A DNA stretch of 64,000 bases from Pachyseris speciosa (lineage: Eukaryota > Cnidaria > Anthozoa > Scleractinia > Pachyseridae): NCBI GenBank assembly GCA_016490735.1, contig JAEMWC010000013.1, positions 62,001 through 126,000 on the forward strand, in the 5' to 3' direction. Below the pieces are notes generated by a model. That model ran no database searches, had not been told where the DNA came from, and saw only the letters and a list, made by a program, of their open reading frames with translations. Of the stretch, positions 55,336-64,000 are shown one piece after another. The translations under genes and the position numbers were made by a program. Position 1 is the stretch's first letter, and each line of letters starts with the position of its first letter.

Positions 55336-56344
55336 CCTCCATATCAAGCTGTGTCCTTAATAACGGTTTTTCTACTGTGCCTTTTTCAGTTGAACGTGGA
55401 GTAACGCAGGGAGACCCACTCTCTGCTTACTTTTTTATTATTGTGTTAGAAATTTTATGTTTTAGTATACAAAGTAGCAAAGATATTCAAGGAATTACAG
55501 TAGATACAGAGGAGATAAAGTTGGGGCTGTTTCCTCAGTGATGATTTGACTGGCTTTTAAAAGAACGATAATTCTCTTCAAAAATTTTTAGGACTTGTAG
55601 AAGCTTTTGGAGAATGTTCAGTCCTCAGGCTTAATCATGATATAAGTCGGAGGTGATGTTACTCGGAAACAGTGAGCGCTCCTTTTTAAGAAATGACACC
55701 GAAATTAAAAACCTTAAAATTAAACACTCAATAAAAATTTTGGGAGTTCAGTTCACCTACGACTCGCGTGCCAAACGAAAGTTGAATTTTGATGAAATTG
55801 TTACCCCTATCAAAGAGAAACTACACATCTGGAGATGGCGTGATCTTAGGATATTTGGCCGAATTCAAATTGTCAAGACATTCATAGCTCCTATTTTCTT
55901 GTATAGGACGAGTATGGTATGTTGCGATCAAGAATTTGTAAAGGAGGTGAATAAAATTATTTTCGATTTCATTTGGAAGGGTAAAGACAAAGTTAAGCGT
56001 TCTGTTCTTGTCGGCGATATTGAGTATGGTGGACTTAAAGCACCTCATTTGAATTCCATGATTGAGACACAGAGAATTATGTGCTGTAAGAAATTAGCCA
56101 GTGACGAACCAAGTAGCTGAGAGATTATTCTACTGCATTACTTAAAACCAGTTGGAGGTAAATTTATCCTTTGCTGCAATTTTTAGGTTAGAAGGTTACC
56201 CATAAAACTTCCATCGTTTTACGAGGATTGCTTAAAGAGCTTCGCAAGATGCTCTGTGGCAAATAATCAATGCGAAGAAATCACTGATGATATAAACGAA
56301 ATTCTCCAAATTATTCTTTGGAATAATAAACTTATTCATATCGA

Positions 56345-56531
56345 CGGGAAACCTAGTAGTATTATATGCGTCGAACAAATACAGATTTTTTGTGGGAGCC
56401 TTATTTCGAAAAATTAAGACAACCACCTTCAACTTCCTCCGCCGTCGGACAGTTAAAGCTGGTTGTCTTAATTTTTCGAAATAAGGCTCCCACAAAAAAA
56501 TCTGTATTTGATTCGACGCATATAATACTAC
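56345..56531. repeat. ~75-bp-arm hairpin at LINE end
   Basis: AGTAGTATTATATGCGTCGA ... ATACAGATTTTTTGTGGGAG and the complementary arm after a 25-base loop; one arm is LINE coding sequence. Confidence 0.7.
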
Positions 56532-56643
56532 TCAAGGGTAAAGAGGCAGAACAAGCAGGTAGAAGAGGAAAGCAAGTCGCCTCCAAAACACACCACACCG
56601 CGAGGGCGGCCTATTATAGAAAGGAGGGTATGGGGCAAGAGCG

Positions 56644-59600
56644 ATGGCGGCGCAAGTGGGAAATCTTCAACCAGCAGCAAACAATGTTGCCGGCACAATA
56701 AATTTCTCCCCAAATAATAGAGGCGTGGCTGGGCGAGAGACAATTCTGAAAACACAAGAACCAGTTCCTTGGGCCCGTGATCCATCAGTTCTGCGTTATG
56801 ATGGGTTCGAAAGAGGGCGAGGGAGAAAGGCGCTCACAGTTTGGCAAGCAACTGCCGGGCTTGCCAACGATTTGACAAACAATTCACTGCAGCAATAAGC
56901 GAAAACGCAGAGCGGGCATTTCGTCTGGTTTACAACTATTCCTACAAACTTGAGCTGAAACCGGAAGAACAGGAACGGGTAGGTGAGGCACAAATCGAGG
57001 AATATCACATGGATCGCACCTCACCACTCTTTCAAAGAATTCGCGACGCAAGGGCTTGGCTAAGGGAAAAAGAGGGGGAAAGAGAATATGAACCCCTTCT
57101 CTTCCCAAATTCAAAATGGCGATTTGTGGAATTCAGCACCGTTGATTTGAAAGTTGTGTATGACAGGGAGCCTTTGTTGGGTGAAGGAAATCTTCCCACA
57201 TGGTTGAGGAACCAAGCCCACAGCCGCGCAATGGTAACAGTGGATAGGTACAATGACAACTTTTGTGTGTGGTGTTGCATTGCGATTTTTAATGGTCGAC
57301 GCATCGATGCTTGCACAAGAGAAGCAAAAAATATCGCGAAAAGGTTTTTTAGAATTGCGAACGCAAACGATTGCCCACCCATCTCTTTGGAACAGATGTG
57401 GGAAGTGGGAAGAGGTTGTTTGGCATCTGAGAAGAAGACCGTGCGAACAGATGAAAACAATCCTGACATTGGGGATGTTCGAAAGACACGCGTTTCTAAT
57501 CACGAAAATTGAAACGCTGATCAAAAACTATGCTTGCGGGATTTGCGGCGCACGGTTCACAAAATCTTGCGATCTCCAAAGACACTCAAAATCATGTACT
57601 GAAGGGAAAACAAAACTCAACTGCCCCAACAAACCAACACAACTGCCGAATTCTGCCTTTGTTCCTTTCCCCAAGGTTTTCTCCAAAGCTGTTATCTGGA
57701 TTGAAAAAGAGATGGAAGAAGGAGGAATCCACATTCGCCATCAAATGTGCGGACATGAGGGTGAAAGATTCGTGGCTGGGTATCCCGTTGACGGGTTCAA
57801 TCTGGAACACTAAAAGATTTTCCAATTTCGCGGGTGCTTTTACCACGGCTGCCCATACTGCAACCGTTACAGGTTTGACACACCAATCAAGAAGGAGAAA
57901 ACACCGAGAAAGCTTTACGAAGAAACACAAAAAATTACAGCCAAACTGAAAGAACAAGATTTCGAAGTGATCGAGAAGTGGGAGTGCGACTTCGACCAAG
58001 AAAACTACCAACCCCAAGGAGAAGCCTGGGATTGGTATTTCGAACCCACCCCTCAAAAACCACTGCAAATGCCAAAACTCAAACCAACCATCTATCCCTT
58101 CTTCATTTTCTTTGACTTCGAAGCGATAATGAACCACAACGAACAAATAAGGGCAAAAACAGATCTCTGTTTCGTCAATGCGCACACACCGATTTCCGTT
58201 TCAATCGGAGACAACTTCCAGGAACACATAGGTAGGTAGGTAGGTAGGTAGGTATACTTTATTTAAATCAAGAAACACGCTAGCCCCAACAACAATTAGC
58301 TGATTTACATGGAGGGCGTGTTTATACGGACATAAAAATGAAACTAAAGCTAATACTACGAGTTAATAATATGATAAATTTCAGAAAATTCGAAAATTCA
58401 GCTAAGAACGAGAACTAACCGTTATAAACTAAATATTAAAAAGTATTAGGATTGCTAGGACATAACTCACATCACTCACCTGCAGGACAAAGACCCAGAA
58501 AAGCTGTTCAAAGCATTTGTGGAAGAGTTGGAAGACAGAGCAAAGAGAGTCAGAGAAACGTCCTCCAAAATTTCCTCCCCACCGACCAAAAATACCTGCC
58601 CAAAAGTGCGCGGCAAAAACTGTTCCATTGTTGTAGCCAAGTGCCTGTGGCTGGGTTTAACAGTGGAAAATACGACCTCAACATGATAAAAAGGCATTTC
58701 GTGGAAAAAAATGACCGAGGAAGAAGGGGACAGCCACGTTGCAAAGTCAACCAACAAACTCATGTACATCAGAACCCTAGGAATGTTGTTTCTCTACATC
58801 ATCATCTATCTTGGCCCTGGAACAGATTACGACGCCTGGGTAAAAGCTTTCAAATGTGCAGGGCAGAAATGGTGGTTGCCATACCAATGGTTCGATTCCC
58901 CGACAAGCTTGATTTCCCCGGGCTTCCCGATTACCCACATTGGTATTCGAAGTTAAAAGCAAAGTTTGTCCTGAAACTCAGTGAGCGGAAAAAGTGCAAG
59001 AAGCTGTTCCACGAGAAAGGAATAAAACCTTTTCAGACTGGTTGCGCTTTTACAACGATCTGGATGTGCGGCCGGGCATCGAAGCAATAACCAAAATGAA
59101 AGAGTTTTACGCGGAGAAAAACATCGACATGTTGAAAGACGCTGTGTCAATTCCAGGTGTCAGTCTGCGTTATCTTCTCGACGGAGCACTCCGTGAACTC
59201 GCAAAAGAAAAAGGAAATCCAGGGCTGTGGAATCCAGACGAGGAAGCATACACAATGTTGAAAAACGCGGTTGTCGGCGGGCCAAGCATCGTGTTCACCC
59301 GCTACCACGCAGCGGGCGAAACCTTCATCCGCGATCACCAATACCAAAACCCGAAGAGATGTGAGGCAATTCTGGGGTACGACGCCAATGCCCTGTATCT
59401 GTCCTCAATGGCGCAAGAAATGCCCTGTGGAAAAGGAGAAGTTCAGCATTTCGAAAGACCAGAAAATCAACGCCTCGTGGCCGCCTTCACAAAAAGGGTT
59501 TTGACAAAGAAATGGTTCGGCTTTGCTGAGGTCGACATTGAAATCCCCAAGCGGCTATGGCCGGTGTTTCAAGAAATGCCCCATTCTTCGTCAACAAAGA

Positions 59601-60688
59601 AATCCCAGAGGAGGCAGTGCCTGAGTACATGAAAGAGTACATAAAAAAAACCAAACGCAATAGGGTAAATGGAAGAAGATTGGTGGGCGCTTTGAAAACG
59701 GAGAAAACTTTGCTTTACGCCCCTCTGCTGTTTTGGTATCTGCAACATGGAGCCGCACCATTGAATACTCCCAGTCGACAGAGAGCTCAGAAGCCCATTC
59801 TTCAAGAACCTCAACCGTGTTGGTGATGCATTCGAAATTGAAACCCGCAAAAGACAGATCAAGATCAGCCGCCCATTTCAGATTGGCATTGCGGTGTATC
59901 AGCTGGCAAAGCTGCGGGTGTTGCAGTTCTATTACGATTTCCTGCTCATGTTCGTGGACAGGCGGGACTTCGAATTGATCCAGATGGACACCGACAGCTT
60001 GTACATGGCGACCAGCTCCCGCAAAATCGAAGACATGGTCAAGCAAAGAATGCGAGAGCGGTTCGAAAGAGAGAAGCGCCCTTGGCTGTCGCTGAGCAGG
60101 GAAACGAAATTGACGCCTGGGATCTTCAAGTTGGAGTGTGTGGGGGAGAAAAGGACTGCTCTTTCGTCCAAGTGCTATTTCGTCTCCGTAGCCGAGCAGA
60201 AACACGACTTCACAGAGAAAGAGCTGGCCAAGTTGATGGAAGATCAAGACAAGGCAAAGCCAGATTTCAGCAAAACGCCAGTGCCTTAGGGAGGAGAGCT
60301 GTTTCGGCACAAATGTGCGGGCAAGCGCGTGGTCCGTCTGCCCGCGAGAAAGGCAAGGTTTGTTTGTGAAGAGGAGAAACGCCCGGCGACAAAATGGAAT
60401 CGGGCCCCTCCCTTTCCACCAGGCCTCCGGTTCGCCATAGACACCACAGCAGACAAAATGAGCAGGAAAGGAATTACCAAAGCGCAGAACCGACTGACAT
60501 GAGCAAGGTTCAAAGCCGCGTTGCATGGGGCAGATGACAAAGCAGAGAAAAAAGGGTTCAGAATGAAGAATGGGCGGATGATGACGTATGAGCAACACAA
60601 GTTGGGTCTGAGCGCCTACTACGACAAGCGGTGGGTGCTGCCGGATGGGATTCACACAGCAGCCATCGAATTTCACCTCCCCCACTAG
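56644..60688 (+). pseudogene. Protein-primed family-B DNA polymerase of a Polinton/adintovirus-like element
   Basis: Read in several shifted frames. N-terminal unknown part (56,644-57,480) with NDNFCVWCCIAIFNGRR. A C2H2-like finger follows (CGICGARFTKSCDLQRHSKS, 57,535), then FRGCFYHGCPYC ... KWECDF (57,820-57,990), a cysteine/histidine module usual in these polymerases. Exonuclease motif I is FFDFEAI (58,110) and motif II GFNSGKYDLNMIK (58,650). Polymerase motif A is GYDANALYLSSM (59,380) and motif C QMDTDSLYMA (59,980). The tail has RMMTYEQHKLGLSAYYDKRW and ends at TAG 60,686-60,688. Breaks: insertion 58,218-58,480; shifts near 56,880, 57,500, 57,800, 58,480, 58,710, 59,000, 59,560 and 59,740; an in-frame stop at about 60,288. 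About 70 residues with motif B are missing at about 59,760. It would replicate the element from protein-capped ends. Confidence 0.8.
58218..58480 (+). mobile_element. SINE-like insertion in the polymerase, starting with (GGTA)n
   Basis: Seven GGTA units followed by CTTTATTTAAATCAAGAAAC and AT-rich DNA. The polymerase frame stops before it and resumes after it (CACTCACCTGCAGGACAAAG). Confidence 0.6.
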
Positions 60689-60955
60689 CCGGGCTTGGCA
60701 GGAGGAAGCTCGGTATTCGGTGGGACAACCATCAACTCTTCGCGAACAAAGGTGCGTTTTGGTCCATTGGAAAGCCAATACATCACAGGTTGGCCGGGTT
60801 TTGTCATGACCCTGCCCACCGTGTAAGTTTGCAAAGACCAAATAGGATCTGTGGCCCTTCGCACACCCCCTTCCAAATCGCCATGTTGAAACAGATAACG
60901 TACTTCCACACCAAGGGGAAGCTTTTTTTTTCGGCCATTCCAACACACCTGAAAT
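60685..60955 (-). pseudogene. Integrase C-terminal fragment
   Basis: Minus-strand frame of about 90 codons ending at TAG 60,687-60,685: VEVRYLFQHGDLEGG, ATDPIWSLQTYTVGRV, GQPVMYWLSNGP and FVREELMVVPP. This 'VR...G.F.....W....Y.V......P..Y.L......F..EEL' layout is the SH3-like C-terminal domain of retroviral-type integrases carried by Polintons/adintoviruses. The catalytic core is missing; upstream lies a SINE and then the fibre gene. Its stop overlaps the polymerase stop in CTAG. Confidence 0.55.
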
Positions 60956-60956
60956 A

Positions 60957-61242
60957 TGGGGAGCAGGGTTGGCGTAGTGGTGAGAGCGCTCGCCTTCCAC
61001 CAATGTGGCCCGAGTTCGATTCCCTGACTCGGTGTCATAAGTGGGCTGAGTTTGTTTGTTCTCTACTCTGCTCCGAGAGGTTTTTCTCCGGGTACTCCGG
61101 TTTTCCCCTCTCCCCAAAAACCAACATTTGATTTGATTTCATTTGATTTGAGTTGAGTTGATTTCATTTGACTTTATTTGTTTCTGTATTTGCTCGGCCC
61201 CACTAGCCTTTGTGCTATAAATACTACCGAGGGTAAATAAAG

Positions 61243-61290
<48 letters not shown>

Positions 61291-61291
61291 G
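60957..61291 (+). mobile_element. tRNA-derived SINE with (ATT)n tail
   Basis: Head 60,960-61,035 (GGCGTAGTGGTGAGAGCGCT; B box GAGTTCGATTCCC), body TTTTTCTCCGGGTACTCCGG, 3' end CTAGCCTTTGTGCTATAAAT then (ATT)n. It separates the integrase fragment from the fibre gene. Confidence 0.75.
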
Positions 61292-61298
61292 AGTTGCA

Positions 61299-63166
61299 GG
61301 CCACCCTTAGTCACCAAATTCCCCCCCCCCCCCCCCCCCATATCGAGAGTGACTCCCATAGTCAACCTCGTGGGGGAGCTTTGAAACAAAACGACATTTC
61401 CGTTTGTGACAGCGGTGTTGTTCAAATCCAAACCAGTACCCACCTTCGCCCGAAAAAGGAGAAAACCGTTCATATTCAAATGTTCATCCAAGTTCGTTAT
61501 GCTCCCATCCTCTATGTGAAACCCACCTCGCGTTTTGTTCACCACCCTGTGTGTCAATATATCTAAATTAGTTTGCATGACCATTTGCCCGTCTTGTGCA
61601 AAGAAAATTTGGTTGAAAACGGTGGAAGGTACTTTCGATATCGTTCCATTCAAACCATAAACAACCAGATGCCCAGTGGGATTTGGGTGTGCGGTTTTTC
61701 CATGCAAATCGAGGTAAAGATATTCTCTTTGCCCAGCTTGCCGCTTTTCGAAGTGCAGCACCATTTTGACATAACCAGCGATGGAAGAGGAACTCCCACT
61801 TGTTTGCGGGGGGGAACGTTTTCGATGTTTGCGCGCCGAACGACAGGGTGTCGGCAGTTGCGTGGATGCTGACATTTCGCATTTCAGGTGGGAAAAACTC
61901 TGCGACACACGTATAAAAACCAATTGGGGGCCTAAAAAAGTTAAAACCAATTCTGGAGCGATATTGTTCAGTTCCATCTTTGTCGTCAACGAGAGTGAAA
62001 TTGTACGCTGAGTTATCGATTTGGTGAGGGGAGGTTGCAAAGTTTGAAATACTGTGTACGGTTATGTTGTTTTTGCTCGAAGATTCATTGACGTCTTCCA
62101 TCAGATATTTGAAGGGGTTTTCTTGTGGGCCGGAGGCATCTACATGTGTTTCGTCGACATATTTTTTGTTCGCCTCATTTCTTGGAGCCACCGGATCTTT
62201 CAGGTTCGCGATTCGATTGTTGCGCATGTCAATCCCGCCTGCCATTCACCCACCAGTAAGTGAAAGAAAAGGAGCTTGGTCGACGTAAATTTTGTTCGCA
62301 ACGTCTTTGTCCTCTGCTGGAGCCCCGACATTTTTGATTTTGTGGTTGGCCTTCGACAGGTTCCCATACATTGCAATCGAGCCATCTCTTTTCACATAAT
62401 ACTCGTCAACATATCTTTTGGTCACCGCGTTAGTCGCGGAGGAAGGTGGGGCAAGATTAGTGATGGCGTTGTTGTTCATGTTTAGATCTTTTTGCGCGAT
62501 CGCGTCGAATTTGGTTCGCAGTCCCTCATCTACATATTTCTTGTTGACGGCGTTTTCAGCGGGGGTGCTGGAACCGACATCTTTCAAATCTTCGATGGCC
62601 CACCCAGCCATATTCAGATCACCCAACGCCGAGTCGCTTCCGTCCCGTTTTAGACAAAGCGCTATTTCAGAGTCGACATAGCTTTTGTTCGTGGCATCGA
62701 GAATGTCCTTGGGGTAAGCCGTTTTGGTGATAAGGTTTCTTCCCATATTGATGTCGCCTGTCATCAGGGTGCTCCCGTCAAGTTTCAAAAAAGCTCCTGT
62801 CGCCGAGCCCGTTGGCCCCTGTGAGCCTTGCGGGCCTTGTGCCCCTTGCGGGCCTTTGAGTCCTTGAACACCGCGCTTGCCTTCCACCCCGCGGGGGCCG
62901 GTATCGCCTTTGTCACCTTTGGAACCTTGCACCCCTTGCGGGCCGGCGTCCCCGTGGTCGCCTTTCGGCCCTTGCGGGCCTGTTCCTCCTCGCGCGCAGG
63001 TTGAACCATGTGGACCTTCTTCCCCATGAGGGCCTTACGGGCCTTGAGGCCCTTGCGGGCCGTGCGGGCCAATGGGCCCCTGTGGGCCTGGCGGCCCAAC
63101 AGGTCCTAGGGTTCCCCGGGCCGTGCTTTTCGGTGCTCCGCCTTCTAGATTGTTGAACGCCCCCAT
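61299..63166 (-). pseudogene. Collagen-like and shaft-repeat fibre protein
   Basis: ATG 63166 (MGAFNNLEGG) lies inside the ATPase 3' end (22-bp overlap). Residues about 20-95 are Gly-X-Y collagen repeats (GPQGAQGPQGSQGPTG) with one in-frame TAA near 63,035. Then come four shaft units (LKRDGSDSALGDLNMAGW, VKRDGSIAMYGNLS). The neck is ENPFKYLMEDVNES (62,130), followed by a beta head and a second repeat run (TGLDLNNTAVTNGN). It is cut at about 61,299 after a C19 tract (61,321-61,339) by the SINE. Frame changes near 62,250 and 61,900. Trimeric receptor-binding fibre; homologous to fibre genes A/B of the left element. Confidence 0.65.
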
Positions 63167-63810
63167 TTCGGCACTAATATATCTTCGTCGAAATTTTTTT
63201 TCATTAATTTCCGGGGTTTGTCGTAATAAAAGACGGAAAACTTCTTGTCGGTGGCGCGGTTCAACAGTCTGTGATCGACCCCCAGCTCGTCGGCGATGCG
63301 TTTGTTCTCCCTGGGGAGGAAGCTGAAAAGGCAGAAATGGCTGCAGTTTCCCCGGATGTTTTTGGGGACCTTGTAGTAGGTTTGAGTCATGTAAATGACG
63401 CTGCAGTTTCGGTGCAGGCCGTTGATGAAATAGTTTATGATATCGTTCTGGTTCTTTTCACAAACCAAGTCGTCGAACACGACTATTTTTTGGTTGTCAG
63501 GCGGTAATTCTTCCAACGGGATTATTTCGTCACCGGGGGCCTCGATGACCTCGTACCCCACCTCGGGGTCGATGTTTTTCGCGAAGTCCTGAAGCATGAC
63601 TTGATACTTGTTCTGGTGGAGGTTTTTCGAAAAGAGAAAGACTTTGTCGAACTCCAACAGCTTGTAAAACATGTTGAGCAGGATGTTCGTCATGCCTGTA
63701 TTGCTGGGCCCGCAGATCAACATCCGAAAAACGTCGTCGGGCATGGCCGGATGCCCCCGCCGGAAACCATTTGTGGCGGCGACGTCGGAATCGTAGTTCG
63801 GAATTTTCAT
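63145..63810 (-). CDS. A32-like packaging ATPase, Walker A lysine replaced
   Basis: 221 residues, full length and without frame breaks. FRMLICGPSNTGMTN (28-42) is the P loop but the invariant Lys40 is Met (codon atg), which should abolish nucleotide binding. VVFDDLV (110-116) is Walker B and YMTQTYY the sensor strand. Also NCSHFCLFSFLPRE and KFSVFYYDKP shared with the left copy. GC-rich codons, unlike its AT-rich homologue. The fibre gene overlaps its 3' end; a divergent ORF starts 11 bp upstream. Confidence 0.8.
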   Translation of the reverse strand: MKIPNYDSDVAATNGFRRGHPAMPDDVFRMLICGPSNTGMTNILLNMFYKLLEFDKVFLFSKNLHQNKYQVMLQDFAKNIDPEVGYEVIEAPGDEIIPLEELPPDNQKIVVFDDLVCEKNQNDIINYFINGLHRNCSVIYMTQTYYKVPKNIRGNCSHFCLFSFLPRENKRIADELGVDHRLLNRATDKKFSVFYYDKPRKLMKKNFDEDILVPKWGRSTI

Positions 63811-63821
63811 TTTTCTATATA

Positions 63822-63923
63822 ATGGCCCTGAAGAACTGGACGCGAAAGGCAGAAGCTGAGGCTGAGGTCGAAAGGCAGGAGGATGAAATCCGCCGGAACC
63901 AAGGGATGAGTCATTGCGGGTAG
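63822..63923 (+). CDS. Short charged ORF divergent from the ATPase
   Basis: 33 codons: MALKNWTRKAEAEAEVERQE, then DEIRRNQGMSHCG and TAG. It occupies the place of the coiled-coil gene opposite the left ATPase and is similarly charged and helical; probably a truncated counterpart. The spacer to the ATPase start is only TTTTCTATATA. Confidence 0.4.
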   Translation: MALKNWTRKAEAEAEVERQEDEIRRNQGMSHCG

Positions 63924-64000
63924 ACGTGTCTTAACGAGCTCCGCGAAAAAAACGTCTAAACCTAGAGACAAGTGTGCACAAACAGTCAGATAAGCTAAAA
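63924..64000. other. Right edge, nothing assigned
   Basis: 77 bases to the window end with no recognisable feature; the element presumably continues. Confidence 0.4.

Larger units (their letters stand above)
54300..56400 (+). pseudogene. L1/Tx1-like LINE reverse transcriptase, broken by insertions
   Basis: 5' piece (54,330-54,690): YLTNWRPISLINADVKISSK, AIAKRLE and (shifted) KAFDTVSQNFLF. After the insertion at 54,695-55,350 the frame resumes with SVERGVTQGDPLSAYFFIIV and FSDDLTGF (FADD in active enzymes). Then 55,653-56,120 reads KILGVQFTYD, IFGRIQIVKTF, FDFIWKGKDKVKR and YGGLKAPHLN. Stops and shifts throughout, so dead. RT order and QGDPLS/KxLG motifs fit L1-type LINEs. Confidence 0.7.

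Noticed and set aside
59591..61117. 508-codon open frame on the minus strand
   Set aside because: It is antisense to the polymerase motifs A and C, runs through a SINE, and has no recognisable domain; GC-rich antisense openness explains it.
62054..62288. Plus-strand frames over the right fibre gene
   Set aside because: Antisense of conserved fibre residues; no independent support.

Overview
The window looks like nuclear DNA of an anthozoan cnidarian, probably a stony coral. It has short exons with GT/AG introns, tRNA-derived SINEs, many foldback elements, a Penelope-like element, and proteins that I recall (no search was run) as coral-type repeat proteins. The species call is inference.

Region 1 (1-11,010) is AT-rich and densely coding: a piece of an endogenous DNA virus of the Polinton/adintovirus/Polinton-like (PLV) kind. 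Minus-strand genes, read from the centre to the left edge, are a coiled-coil protein, a penton-like jelly-roll protein, a small basic protein, a broken double-jelly-roll major capsid protein, two small paralogous-looking proteins and a zinc-cluster protein. Plus-strand genes are an FtsK/HerA (A32-like) packaging ATPase, three fibre genes with shared shafts and different heads, an unknown protein and a two-TM protein. A VLTF3-like late transcription factor converges on them. Nine starts share a box of the form TCTAA/TCTAC...TATATG, a likely viral late promoter.

Region 2 (11,011-56,600) is host DNA built around a mitochondrial-type cytochrome P450 gene on the minus strand. Exon 1 is at 45.5 kb and exons 2-5 are at 15.9-12.9 kb. 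The 29-kb first intron is filled with mobile DNA: nested foldback elements, a ~12.7-kb interval with TIR-like ends carrying a P2X7-like gene and a decayed multi-exon DDE transposase, a foldback around a gag fragment, and a Penelope-like element. The heme-ligand exon is not in the window. Upstream of exon 1 are a second ~7-kb foldback nest and an L1-like LINE with nested insertions.

Region 3 (56,640-64,000) is a second, GC-rich viral element in the opposite orientation. It has a protein-primed family-B DNA polymerase (+), the C-terminal part of an integrase (-), a collagen-plus-repeat fibre gene (-), a packaging ATPase (-) and a short divergent ORF. Its ATPase and fibre are clear homologues of region 1 in the same gene order, although base composition is very different. 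Both copies are decaying: both ATPases have lost a Walker A residue, and the polymerase lacks motif B and carries a SINE-like insertion.

The viral genes would together package DNA (ATPase), build the capsid (MCP, penton), bind hosts (fibres), replicate (PolB), integrate (integrase) and time late transcription (VLTF3-like), but no complete functional set remains here.
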